From positions 356,802 to 420,801 of the forward strand of contig CACVBU010000979.1 in NCBI GenBank assembly GCA_902728285.1: a stretch of DNA of 64,000 nt, in the 5' to 3' direction. This document shows, in pieces, positions 8,516 to 19,619 of this stretch (position 1 is the first letter of the stretch; each line of letters begins with the position of its first letter). The notes under the pieces are model-generated. The model was not told the origin of the DNA. It saw only the letters and a list, made by a program, of their open reading frames with translations, and made no database searches. The position numbers and the translations under genes are program-made. Origin of the DNA: Clytia hemisphaerica (lineage: Eukaryota > Cnidaria > Hydrozoa > Leptothecata > Clytiidae).

Positions 8516-9925
8516 ATTTGAGGTTTTAATTTCGACTCTGTTGATGAAAAACTAATTTCTCTCAACTGACGGACTTCGTACCCTCGTAGCACTACTCAAT
8601 GTGGGTACAGTGAAATTGCGAACTAGCCTTTGATCGGGATAATGTATTTATTTTGATCCGATATTGCAGGCTACTACTTGGTTCCGCACTAACATTGCCG
8701 TGCTCTTAAAAGGTCCATTCGCTAACCGCGCTGGACCAAAAACATATGATATTTGATAGCAAACAAAAAGGCTTTAGAGAAAAAGAACACGACTCGATAA
8801 TATCCCGATTGTAAAACTAGAATTTTTTTGCTATTGTTTTAGTACAAACTCGGTCTCTATTTTAACAAATCAGCTTGTGCAGCACTTTTTTGCCTGCAAC
8901 CGACTTTGGGTGATACCCGGCCCTCGCCAGCTTCGCTGGCTCGCGAGGGCTGAGGGTTTCCTGGCTAACCGTGTACTATCATATATATGAGATAAAAATT
9001 TACCCAAAGAAGGGTAAAGGGGGGACCTACTATGCCTAAAGAAGGCTGCAGTTAAGCTATGGGGCCTATCCATACATGACTGGAGACCATTTCAGGCAAC
9101 TCTGACACAAGAGGGAAATCGCCCTATAAATATAGGGAATGTGAAGGGGACCAAAAGGAAAAGTAGGCAAAAAAAGGTGATAAAGTCAAAAAAACCCTGA
9201 CCTACACTACTACCGTGAATAGCACAGGTCAAAATCATATATTGACGCTGTGCCGACGAATCGAGATTCTATTCAGCGCGCAATCAACGAAGACAAAAGT
9301 AACCATGACGACCATCCAAGATCTTGGATGAGGCACAAAGTTGATATTTTTATTCCCGTCGTTGAAAACACAACTTACAAAAAGTCATCAATGCTTTGTA
9401 AAAAGAGTCAGTGATAGAGAATCATAACATAAAGTCTGTCTATTATTTCGATTCAATCAAAGTGACATTTCCATAATTGAAAGTTTAGTAATTACTGTTA
9501 TACATTTGGGGATCATATAAAAGATTTCTTTCGAAATAAACTCATTTCAATTACACTTGGAGGTTTCTGGGGAATTTGTAAATCGTAAACTGCATACTCA
9601 TAGCAGTCTGCTAGACATTAATATGGTAATATTTGCTCTTCATCTTTGATATTTTGTACAGTGATTAGATTGACACATGCGCGATAAAATTTCTATTATT
9701 GGTCTTCAGAGGTTAATATATTTTTTGAAAACTTAACCTCTGATACTCAGGGTACTACACTACACTAACAAAATAAACATATAAGTTTCGTATTAAATAT
9801 CAATATATTTATGTTAAACTGAATATAGACAGCCTCAATCATACCGACAAGAGAGAAAAGGGGCTAAAGGAGTCTGTGTACAGACTACGCGGAGGTGGTA
9901 AATGCCACGCCTACTTCTTTCTTAT
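8516..9925. other. Gene-less stretch with two short palindromes
   Basis: A hairpin at 8921-8949 pairs CCCTCGCCAGC with GCTGG-TCGCGAGGG around TTC. A 16-bp perfect palindrome CCCTATAAATATAGGG spans 9123-9138. No gene was recognised; the minus ORF at 8870-9073 overlaps the hairpin and shows no coding signal. A motif CTCTGATACTCAGGGTA near 9736-9752 has a near copy at about 60160-60176. Confidence 0.4.
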
Positions 9926-10073
9926 CCAATGAGAACTGAGCTTTAAATTTTCGAGAAGACTGGGTCCAAGTTTTTGGAGTTTTAAGAAATCAAAAAAAAA
10001 AAAAACGAAAGCGAAAGTCCTTGAATTTGTAAATAAAATGGCGGATTTTGTAACCACGGTACGCATGGTATGA
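9926..10073 (+). promoter_or_regulatory. CCAAT box, ISRE-like motif and short initiating ORF
   Basis: CCAAT at 9926-9930; GAAAGCGAAAG at 10007-10017 fits the GAAANNGAAA core bound by interferon-regulatory-factor-type proteins; ATG at 10038 in AAAATGGCG context. The ATG frame runs MADFVTTVRMV and stops at 10073, but GTACGC and GTATGA inside it could be splice donors. A possible next exon (10220-10296) ends CCACAG|GTATCT and is open in one phase. Any regulatory role is inference. Confidence 0.25.
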
Positions 10074-10376
10074 ACATGAAGGAAAAAATTGGACGATACG
10101 ATTCCTTAAAACGTCATCTGTAACCATCAACCCTGCTGAGATAATCACTCGCTTACTAAAGGTTAATGAATGTAAGATTATTCTTAACTTTGCTTATGTT
10201 TTTATCCATCATCAGAAGAAACCTCAGCTTCAGAGTTTTTAAGCAAACTGTTTATGAAAGACGAATTTTTTGGCTCCCACCACCACAGCAGCCACAGGTA
10301 TCTATGATTTTTTTCTCATATATATATAAAAAAATTATTACCTCTACCTATATAGACCTTTTTTCAAAGAGGCCAC

Positions 10377-11089
10377 CCTGTTGAATAATTATGTAGTCCA
10401 GCAGAAAAACAATGATAAAACCATGCATAATTATTACAATATCCAGGCGTCCGCGCTCAATAGGATCGATCATCGGAACGGCTCGATGACGGATCGATAT
10501 GTGATCAATGGATTACTTATCGATCCGGATAGGAGATCGATGGAAGATTCAGCCATTAAAAAGTCTTGAGTATCGATCCTTCGTTGATCCATTATCGAGC
10601 TAGTATTTCAATCGAGTATATCGATTCGTCATCGATCGTTAATCGATTCGTCATCGATCGTTAATCGATTCGTCATCGATCGTTAATCGATTCGTCATCG
10701 ATCGTTAATCCATTCGTCATCGATCGTTAATCGATTTGTCATCGATCGTTAATCGATTCGTCATCGATTATAAATCGATTGTGCATTGATAATATCGACG
10801 ATAGAGTCGATAGGGTCGATAAGATCGATAAAAGATCGATGATAGATCGATGATAGATCGATGATAGATCGATAACTAATCATAAGCTTAAAAAAATCTT
10901 GAGTATCGATCCTCTATCGATCTCCTATCCGGATTGATAAGTAATCCATCGATCACATATAGATCCCTCATCGAGCCGTTCCGATGATCGATCCTATCGA
11001 GCGCGGACGCCTGGCAATATGCATGATACAGTAATTATGCATGGCTCTATCATCGTTTTTATGGCTGGACTACATAATTATTCAACAGG
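10377..11089. mobile_element. Foldback element with about 175-bp inverted arms and TCGAT-rich core
   Basis: The left arm starts CCTGTTGAATAATTATGTAG (10377) and the right arm ends with its reverse complement at 11089. The arms match with few differences through GGCGTCCGCGCTC and GGATCGATCATCGGAACGG to about 10547 and from about 10915. The core is nearly all TCGAT/ATCGAT words and holds two tandem arrays. No transposase. The right end abuts the LINE tail at 11088. A 2-bp AC on both sides is the only possible target duplication. Confidence 0.8.
10621..10873. repeat. 22-bp and 11-bp tandem arrays inside the foldback element
   Basis: Seven units of 22 bp start every 22 bp from 10621 to 10753 (TCGATTCGTCATCGATCGTT plus AA), decaying after 10775. 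A second array of about 11 bp (AGATCGATGAT) follows at about 10822-10873. Every unit is itself rich in the palindrome ATCGAT, so the array can fold on both strands. Confidence 0.9.
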
Positions 11090-11682
11090 ACGTTGATGAT
11101 GTCATGTTAACCCTTTGGAAGTCACTTGCCATTCCACACCTTGACTACTGCTCTCAACTATGGTCTCCATCAAAGAGATGTCTCATTCAAGAACTAGAGC
11201 TGCTACAAAAATCATTCCTGAACGGTATCCCCTCGTTGAGCCACTTAAACTATTGGGAAAAATTGAACCAACTGAAAATCTACAGTCTTGAAAGAAGAAG
11301 AGACAGGTACAGAATCATTTACACGTGGTGCATACTAGAAGACATTGCCCCCAATTTCAACTACAATGACGAGGCAGGCGACGTGCATTCTTACACAAAT
11401 CAGAGACTGGGTAGAAAATGCAATTTGAAAGCTATAAATGTCAAACATAAAAATATCTGGAGAGGTTGTCTCTCACAAGAAGGACCAAGGCTCTTCAATG
11501 CTCTGCCAAAATCCCTTAGAAACCTCACAAACTGTGCCAAACAAACTTTTAAACAGCATCTTGACCAATTCCTCAGTACACTGCCAGACGAACCGCTGCT
11601 TCTTAATTATTTCAACTTCAGGAGAGCTGACTCTAACAGTACAACAGTAATGGTCAATCATCGGATTCAACGAATTGGATGA
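11088..11682 (+). pseudogene. LINE C-terminal fragment, 5' truncated (copy 1)
   Basis: The frame carries VMLTLWKSLAIPHLDYCSQL, then LNYWEKL, LYSLERRRDRYRIIY-type and FNALPKSLRN segments, characteristic of the region after the RT domain in CR1/RTE-like non-LTR retrotransposons. No RT catalytic core is present: the fragment starts where the foldback element ends. The first about 15 codons of the ATG-initiated ORF (from 11041) are foldback DNA. A diverged copy lies on the minus strand at 19620-20513. It is non-functional as an element; the remaining frame is intact to the TGA at 11680-11682. Confidence 0.8.
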
Positions 11683-11761
11683 GTACCATAAAGTACATAA
11701 TCAATAACGAAGTATCACGAAGTAAGAAGTAAGAAAGAGAAATTAAACATTCAAATCATAA

Positions 11762-12145
11762 AGCTGGGAGCAAACCGTCAAACATTGTTCTTCAAACATC
11801 GTGACGTTTCATGTTTGAAATCATATCGATTGATGGTTTGCGGAGTCAAAAATCGTATCTTTTCAACAAAAAGATGAAAAAATATGTTTGAAACAATGTT
11901 TGAACAAGTTCATAATTCTTTCAAACATTCAACTCTGGGTTTCCCTAGAAGGAAGACATTGCATTGCTAATCGAACATTAAATATTATGATTTCGAACGC
12001 GTGATTTGAAAAATAAACAAAAGAAAGAAGCCGTTGTAATGCAACAAAATAAATGTTTGAGACAATGTTGGAAAATGCCGCGCAAACCATTCAACAAGAA
12101 AGTTCAAATGTTTGAAGAACCATGTTTGATGGTTTACTCCCAGCT
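11762..12145. mobile_element. 384-bp MITE with TAA target duplication (Harbinger-like)
   Basis: Ends are inverted repeats of about 38 bp (AGCTGGGAGCAAACCGTCAA on the left, matching the reverse complement of the right end with few changes). TAA is duplicated at 11759-11761 and 12146-12148. A 3-bp TWA-type duplication is the signature of PIF/Harbinger elements (family knowledge). No transposase; the small ORF at 12006-12191 crosses the right end and is not credible. Confidence 0.75.
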
Positions 12146-12246
12146 TAACAACAAACAGGGGGGGGTCAACATTTATAATACCAACCCATAGCCCAAAAAA
12201 CTGACTTTTGACCTTTTGAGCTAAGTTAACACCACCACCCCAAAAT

Positions 12247-12440
12247 TGGTATCGATACCAACTTTAAAATCATAATTTTAAGAAAAAGGGGGGACCCACC
12301 CCCTTATTTTGGTATCGATACCAGCTTGAAAATCATAATTTTCAAAAAAGGGGGGACCCACCCCCTTAATTTGGTATCGATACCAACATGACTTTTTGAA
12401 TTTGACAAAATATCATGGGACCCACCCCCTAATTTAGTAC
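12247..12440. repeat. About 62-bp minisatellite with GGTATCGATACC palindrome
   Basis: GGTATCGATACC occurs at 12248, 12311 and about 12373, each followed by an A/T segment and a GGGGGGACCCACCCCC block, which is itself a near-palindrome. A fourth unit is degenerate (about 12420-12445). Related, more decayed units occur at 15118-15300. Confidence 0.85.
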
Positions 12441-15117
12441 CAATACCAATCTAACAAATTTGAGTTTAAAGCTGTTTAAAGGGGACCCATCCCCTCCCAC
12501 ACAAACAGGGTACTAAGAGAAACTTCAAAGAAATTCATTTTTGAAATACTCTTTCTTCATCACAACACAAAAAATGTCATATGCTAAAATAGAAAATGAC
12601 TGAAAACTGACAATATAATAAAAACAAACCCAATGAAGCTACCAAAATCAATTGAATCAATATTATATGAATATAATTGATGTGAAAAAACTAGGAGAAG
12701 CTATTATTAGTACATAATTTTAGAACAGAATAGATTTACTCATTACTAAATGCTATCACAGAAAAAATGTTTTTGCTTCAGGCTTGATCAAAAATAAAAC
12801 TTGACTCGAGTGTGTCAATGAGGTGAATTTTCTGGTCTGTAAAATTTATCAAATTTTGCGATTTTCATAATGAAGAGTATTGAGCTCAAATTTAAACGTA
12901 TAAACAAGTTCAGAATATTGTGTAATTGATTTATTGTGAAAATATAACCTTTTAACTGAAGTTTAGGGCAAACTCTTTTGTTAAAACTGTCAAAAACCGC
13001 GAGTAAACGACCACTGAAGTAAGGTCCCAAAATTGCTGTTTATCAAAAAAAGCAACGACTCGGCCGAGGCTTAAGGGTCAAAAACAACTGTTTAGGGTGG
13101 CCTGCACATAGGGGCACCTGATCTAGGGTCGGGGCTAATTTTATGGCTTAAATATTTTCTTCAGGAAGTTATTTTGTCCAAGGAAATTTCGAAGTCCAGA
13201 CTTTGATCTCCTGTTATTCGAGATAGGGACCATGAAAAAATAGCCCCGACCCACGGTTCGGTCCGCAATTTATCTGGCTTTCAAGAAAATCTAAAATGGC
13301 TTTTTGATAGCCAATACAATCGCTGCATTTGCAGGTTTAGTGGGCCCCATTCCTCTGCTAAAGAAAATTCATTGGATTCGAGAAAACATCAAAATTACAG
13401 ACCAGACAAAAAATTACGTAATGCCCTCTACAAGCCACTGTGATTGGCTGATCGGGAAAAAGACGTGGAATCTGATTGGCGTAGAAAAAAGTGAATTTTT
13501 TTTAAGAAGGAGGCGGGGAAGAAAAAACAGGCGAAATGTCCCAAAATGAACTTCAAAAATCAAGAAACTTGCAAAAATTGAAAGGAAAGAAATTAATTTT
13601 ATTCTTCTTTCTGAAATATTTTATAGCTCATTCATAGGACAGGGATGTATCTAAACTAGAAGGACTAGATATCAGATTTAGAACAACGAGACAAGGTGAC
13701 TTTTTGATACACAATGTACAATATATTTTAAACTTTCTGTTGCTCAGACATAAAAAATCCAGAAAAAAACGACTCCAAAACCATCTGAAATCCATTTTTT
13801 CTACATCCTGAAGAAAAAGAAAGAATATAAATAAATCTAATATAAATCAAGATTTGTGTCATCAATCCTTAATCTTAGAAATAAAGAAGATACTTTCAGT
13901 GAGACAGGGATGGTTAGCATAAATACCCATCTTTTACTTCCATTCTCTTTATAAAAAGACCATAATAGCATAACATAGCATTTTAATCTAAATTCTGCCA
14001 GAACAGGGATATCAGAAAATGAAAGAGCCTTAGCTCATCTGTAGGGAAATTAAATATCTAAAGTGAGGAGAGTGTAGGGGGTTTAGCATTTGCCAGCAAA
14101 TAATAATGAGCTGAGTCAGGGATTCTCCATGAATTTCGGCCAATTTTGAGGTGGTAGAAGTTTCACAACTCCTTCTTCAGTTGACAGTGAGAGAATTCTC
14201 TTGCTCTTGTCATTTGCGACTTGAATAATATCAAGAATCCACAATTAATAAAAGTTAACTAACCTTTGTTGTATTGCAGTTGAGCTCCAGCACGCATTTC
14301 AAATTCAAAAACATCTCAAAACTGAAGAAAGCTCGGTTTTTTCTTCTTCCCATCTTCTTCGTTTTTAAATTGCACTAACATCATCATCATCATTGACAAC
14401 ACCAAAAAAAATCTAAAGCTTTTTGGAGAGTAAAATAAAGAATTGTGAACAACAAAGAAGTGAATAAAATGAAAACTGAAGCTATAACTCTGGGCAAAAA
14501 TAATGCCCTTCCAATAAACTTGTGCATCCCAAATACAGTTAAAATTACTAAGAAGTGTTTCCTGATTATAAATCATAATTCTTTGAAAAAAAATACATTT
14601 TGACTCTGTTTAATGAAAAGAATACCGGTATGCAACATTTACAAAAAGAAAATATCTGAGTCCTTCCCCTCTCAGAAAAAAAGATTTCAATGATTTCGAA
14701 AGATCGAGTGACAAATAACATTTTCCAGACTGTCCAGATTGAACGTACTTACTAAAATAAATTGTTTCTAAACATTCGAAAACATTTGCGCGCTCGTGTG
14801 AACACTCAAAAACATTCGATTTTCAAAGCGCTGTTTACATTTGAAAATTCGAATGTATTTTCGGCGTAAAGCTCTGTTTAGACTTAAACACGGAAAAAAC
14901 TACAGACTCGCAAAATTCACCTCATTGATTTCCTCGAGAAAATATCGAAAAAGTCCAAAATAAACAAACTTCAAAGTCATTTATACTTATTACTCATTTA
15001 CAGTCATTATACTCAAAAGCTAAAACAAATCCAATTGAAACCTGTTTAGACTGATATGTACCCCGGGGTATTTTCTAGCTATAAGAGCAAAAATTAGGAA
15101 AGTTTTGCTTTCATTTT
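12441..15117. other. Gene-less stretch
   Basis: No credible gene. The word ACAGGGAT recurs between about 13640 and 14010. ORFs at 12815-13030, 13304-13549 and 14316-14576 have no recognisable domain and biased composition. One hairpin element is listed separately. Confidence 0.4.
13126..13252. repeat. Short inverted repeat (127 bp)
   Basis: GGGTCGGGGCTAATTTTATGG on the left pairs with CCATGAAAAAATAGCCCCGACCC-type sequence on the right (about 20-bp arms with a mismatch or two). Likely a small MITE remnant. Confidence 0.55.
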
Positions 15118-15300
15118 GATATGGATACCAACTTTCTGAATCATATTATTTAAAAAAAGGGGTACCATTCCCCTATTTTGGTATCAATACCAACTGAGGA
15201 TAACTCTTTTTTTCTAAAAAAGGGGGACCCACCCCCATCAATACCCACCCCCATCAATACCAACTTGACTTTTCAGACTTTTAAAGAAAAAAAAGACACC
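15118..15300. repeat. Second locus of the GGTATC-ATACC minisatellite
   Basis: Contains GATATGGATACC, GGTATCAATACC and ATCAATACC words interleaved with GGGGGACCCACCCCC blocks, matching the organisation of 12247-12440 but more diverged. The ORF at 15178-15375 is composition only. Confidence 0.7.
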
Positions 15301-16047
15301 ACCACCCGGCTATGGGTCTGGTATCTGGATGTTGACCCCCCCCTGCAACAAAGGGTTTTCTGTCAGCATAAATAATAAAAAGATGCAACAGATCAGATTG
15401 ATCAGGAAGGTTTTCCCCTTCTTCTTTCTCAAACAAAGGTAAACACATAAACATTCGAATGTAAAAAGATTCTCTTTGATCTAGCTTTTTCATGAAGCTC
15501 TTTAATTTATATTGGCTTATCTAACAAAAAGCATTCACATGGTTAATGGTTTGTAAGAGGGAAAACCCGTTTAACTTTATTAGCAATTGTTCGAAAAGAT
15601 CTCTGAGAAAACCCTGAATAAAGATCTTGCTTTGAAATTTACGTTTTCGAGTAAGAAAAGTAATATACGGAGGAGATATTTTCGTGTTTTTTCTACACTA
15701 TACTATGTTCTGTAAAATACAACTATGAAAATCAAAATGGCAACAACCATTTTCAGTGGATCATGGATTTTCTTCATCATCCAAAATTCAAATTTACAGC
15801 TTTCTACCTTTTATTTTCTGGTAGAAAATGGTATATTTGTTTTGTTGAAAGTGTTATCTCTCAAATTTTCCTTATTATAGCCTCTAAAATTGACATTTTT
15901 CTAATATTATGCATTATGCATTATGCAATATGTATTATGTTTTATGCATTTTGTACCCGTCCTTTTTTTATACCTCCAAACGAAACTAAATATGTGTCTT
16001 TCATACTGTGAAGTCGGGGAACTTGCATCAGTGGAGGGAAACTTGCT

Positions 16048-16277
16048 TACCGTAGGTTGGTCTAATGTCGACATCGGTCTTCTAGTTTCGACACCCTTCT
16101 TTAGAGATAGGAACAATAGAAACTGAGGAAGGTGGAAATCGCTGATTGACTTTGATTAGTGCGATAAGAGGAAAAACTTTTAGTCTATCAGTGATTTCGA
16201 CCTTCTTATTATTTCTATCTATAAAGAAGGATGTTGAAATTAGAAGACGGATGTCGACATTGGACCAACTTACGGTA
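16048..16277. mobile_element. 230-bp foldback MITE
   Basis: Arms of about 100 bp: TACCGTAGGTTGGTCTAATG at the left is matched by the reverse complement of the right end (TACCGTAAGTTGGTCCAATG), followed in both by GTCGACAT and TCTTCTA-TTTC. Small central loop. No coding capacity. Several short ORFs listed in both strands here arise from the palindrome. Confidence 0.75.
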
Positions 16278-16325
16278 GCCATCAAATGACTGACCAATCA
16301 AAGCAGCAAAATTTACCCTACCATT

Positions 16326-16634
16326 GGGCCATTCCAGAATTTGTCTGTAACACTTAACAGGGGGGGGGGCGGACGACACAGGATTTCCAAGGGCAAAAAT
16401 TTTCACCAAAATTCAAAATTTCCAAGGCGAGAGAAGAAAATGTATGAATTTCCAAGGCAATTGAATTAAAAAAAGCAATAAAAAGTGGAATTTTCTATGC
16501 ATTTTTCAAAAGTACATGAATTTTTATTGGAATTTCTGATCACCACTGGAAAGGAAAAATTATTTCCGAGGCTAGAAAAAATTAAAAAATGCACGTCGTC
16601 CGACGGGGGTAGCAAAAATTTTCTGGAATGGCCC
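16326..16634. mobile_element. 309-bp GGGCC-family MITE, copy 1
   Basis: Starts GGGCCATTCCAGAA and ends TTCTGGAATGGCCC, perfect 14-bp inverted repeats. ATT flanks both sides (16323-16325, 16635-16637). Inside are a run of G and repeated TTTCCAAGG words. A relative with the same ends and AAT flanks sits at 33844-34148. Confidence 0.7.
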
Positions 16635-17010
16635 ATTTTTGTTTTGATTTAACTTTGTATTTTAAAGGGGAAGTTAAGTGATTTTTAGGGTAAATGTTTT
16701 TCCCCTTAAAACCAATCTTAGCATCATAGAATTCAATAAAATATAAAATTCAATGGCTAAACATCGGTAAATCTTTCATAAACACAATAAGGTAGTCCAA
16801 GAAAACAGCTTTTTTTTTAGAATCTTCCTTACAATCTAGTTTTTATATTTATAAAAAGTAGATTGCTGACGTGTGGAAAGGAATTTCGGCATGACTGATC
16901 CTTTTGTTTCAATAATAATATCAAAGCGGGAATTAATTTTCTTCTCGTTTCTTTCTTTCCTTTTTCTTTCTTATAAGTTCACGCTTTCCCTCCCCACTCT
17001 CAAAGCGTGG

Positions 17011-17081
17011 TTAACTCAAGCGGTTAGATAGTCTGTCTCATGTGCATGGGGCTCCGAGTTCAATTCCGATGGGTGTCCAAT
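17011..17081 (+). other. tRNA-like (Pol III promoter-like) segment, left arm
   Basis: A-box-like TTAACTCAAGCGG at 17011-17023 and B-box GTTCAATTCC at 17058-17067, 35-45 bp apart as in tRNAs and tRNA-derived SINE heads. The flanks do not form a good 7-bp acceptor stem, so this is a SINE-type relic and not a tRNA gene. Confidence 0.55.
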
Positions 17082-17936
17082 TTTTCAATTCTACCCCGGT
17101 GGAGGTCCTATAAATTAACAGATGTCAATCCGTCCGTCCGTCCGTTTGTCCGTTTGTCCGTTTGTCCGTCTGTTACCAGATTTTCTCAGGATTGGCTCAT
17201 TATTTTTTTCTGATTTTTGGCACAATGATGCAAAATGGCAATACCCAAAATGTGACGGAGCTCAATTTTTGAAAACAAAATTTTTTCCGGGCGAAAATGT
17301 CGGTAATATGCTGGAAAAACTGGTCTTTTGGCATTTTCTCGAGATTTTATCATTAATTCTTTCTGATTTTTTGCTCAAAGATGCGTACTAACAATGCCCA
17401 AAACATGGTCGAGTCAGATTTTGGAGAAAAATATTTCCGGCCGTGAATGTCGGAAATATGCCGGAAATCGCCGTTTTTCTTGATTTTCATTGGACTTTTT
17501 CCTTTAAATTGGTTGTTTTTCCATTCAAAAACATTATTAATAGCAATGCTAACCATCAAGCATGTTTCAATTTTCAACAAAATTAATTTTTGAAGATTTA
17601 GATAAGCTATGATATATACTTTAAAATTAAAGGCAGAATAATAATTGATTTCCAGGTCAAAATGTTTGGAACTTGATCCAATCGTTTGCTTACCTTTCTT
17701 GCGTGGTCGTTATTTGAATTTCAGTATTCAATGCTTATGAATACGGTTGTTATAAGAGTATCAAACTCCTCACTAGGAGGGAACAGTTCATAGATTCGAA
17801 TTGAACGCGTAATTACTAATAGCAATTAACATTACATAATGCGTTGATATCTCTTCACTCTAATGAAAATGTGATACAAAATTAAAGTGATGAGAGAATC
17901 ACAAAAAGAATCAAGAATTGAAAAAATTGGACATCC

Positions 17937-18003
17937 ATTGGAATCGAACTCGAAACCCCATGCATATGAGACAGACGATCTATTAACCGCTTGAGCTAAC
18001 CAC
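17937..18003 (-). other. tRNA-like segment, right arm (inverted copy)
   Basis: Reverse-strand copy of the segment at 17011-17081: B-box complement GGAATCGAACTC at 17940-17951 and A-box complement CCGCTTGAGCTAA at 17987-17999. Here the boxes (TTAGCTCAAGCGG, GTTCGATTCC) fit the consensus better than in the left copy. Acceptor stem again absent. Confidence 0.55.
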
Positions 18004-18198
18004 GCTTTGAAAATGTGAGAGAAAGCGTGAACTGATAAGAAAGAAAAAGGGAAGAAAGAATCGAGAAGAAAATTAATTCCCGCTTTGATGTTATTATCGA
18101 AACAAAAGGATCAGTCATGCAGAAATTCCTTTCCACAGGTCAGCAATCTACTTTTTATAAATATAAAAACTAGATTGTAAGGAAGATTCTAAAAAAAA

Positions 18199-19619
18199 TT
18201 AACTTTGCATACTCTTTTTAGATGCAAAACCGGTGTTTAAAAGACCTCCTTTTTGTATAAAATTTCTTCTAATCTCTCTTTCGTGTGACGTCATTTGCTC
18301 CAGAAAGAATCTTTTTTAAACAACTTTGTAGTAGAAAATAGCTGTATCATAACTGATAAAAACTTTTTTCAACCCCTGATTTTTTCAGTATTTCATTACT
18401 TGATGTTTTATACGAGGTTAGACCGGTCTAACCATACTAGAATCCAAAAACTTTGTTAATTTTTCAATAGAAATTCAATGGTAACCACAATATCTAGGTA
18501 TGTGAAAGAATCTTTCAAGACTTCTTTCAATGTGATGAGGCCGTAAGTAAAGTTATAGTTATGAAACATGAATGACAAGAGATATGAAGATTGTATTTAG
18601 ACCATTCCTTGCTTTTTAAAGAGAAAAATGTTATTACACAATTCCTATTTCATGACAAGTCAACTTTAGTGAGTTAATGCTAACGTATAGTATGTTGTGC
18701 ACCCTATATCTAAAGTTTAGAACTTGTTTTTACCAGTAGGTTTTTCTAAAGGCTAGCTAATCTAGGCTACGTCGTATCTTCCTTCGTTTCGAGCGTAAAA
18801 CTCCTACTCTTCGGGCTATGAGCACTGCTCTTGTTTTGAATATTGAAATTCTCCAGATAAATCGCATGCGCACTGAGGTTTTAATGAAACAATAGAGAGT
18901 TTCGAAACCTAAGCCAATCAGCTGTGTTTTAAACATTCTTTTATTTAAAATCTCTATTGATAAACATCTTTTATGAATGTTGTCTATTATGTTTTAACCT
19001 ATTAATAAGCAATTCCCGGTGGGGGTCACTAGTGGCCGCCTATAGCAGTGCCTATAGACCAAGAATAAGGCCTAAAAGCCTGGATCTGTCTATTGTGTAG
19101 ACTAAGCTAATCCAGCAATGGGTGGAATTTGAAGTCGAAGCAACTGGGTTAAAATATATTTTTCTAAATTCTAGGAGAAGTAAAGGAAGGAGAATGTTCT
19201 AGTGAACGTTTGAATCTCATACAGTAAATTCAAAGTCAATAAATATGGGATATGTTAATTCTTTTTTTTCTCAATGGGATCATTTTCAGCCACAAAATTC
19301 AAGTGGAATTAGCGATTTACTCAATCGGGATGAGGACTATTCGTGGACACATTTTCCATTGGGGTGGCTAGCAGAGAAAATCTCACTGGGTAGAGAAGCC
19401 CCTATATAAAGAGACGAGTATCAACGTTACTGAGAGTTTTACAGTCATGGGTTAGAATGAATTTAACATTTTATAATAAGAAATAAGCTCTGAGCAAGAG
19501 CCAAAGCTTTTTCCTTATCTACAAATCTAGCATTAACGGTTGTTTCATACTTACTTTTGATACTTTTGATGGTTTTTTGAGTCTCTCAATCAATCATCCA
19601 ATTTGGAATTCTAATGATT
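18199..19619. other. Gene-less stretch
   Basis: Contains a perfect 18-bp palindrome GGTTAGACCGGTCTAACC at 18416-18433 and a TATATAAA at 19403-19410 preceded by CCCC, which could be a core promoter, although no following ORF or splice donor supports it. Nothing else recognised. Confidence 0.35.

Larger units (their letters stand above)
16811..18198. mobile_element. 1.4-kb long-inverted-repeat element with tRNA-like segment in each arm
   Basis: Arms of about 280 bp (16811-17092 and 17911-18198) are reverse complements with about 90% identity by eye: TTAGAATCTTCCTTACAATC and CAAAGCGGGAATTAATTTTC in the left arm, their complements in the right. Each arm ends internally in a tRNA-like segment. 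The 0.8-kb core has a (CCGT)n/(TTGTCCG)n tract at about 17130-17175 and two diverged direct copies of a segment with TTTCCGG-CGAAAATGTCGG. No transposase or RT ORF. Confidence 0.75.

Noticed and set aside
10621-10796. Regular 22-bp repeats resembling a CRISPR array
   Set aside because: Units are contiguous with no spacers, self-complementary throughout, and lie in eukaryotic foldback DNA.
17008-17082. Genuine tRNA gene
   Set aside because: A and B boxes are present but the acceptor stem does not pair; an inverted sister copy in the same element shows it is a SINE-like relic.
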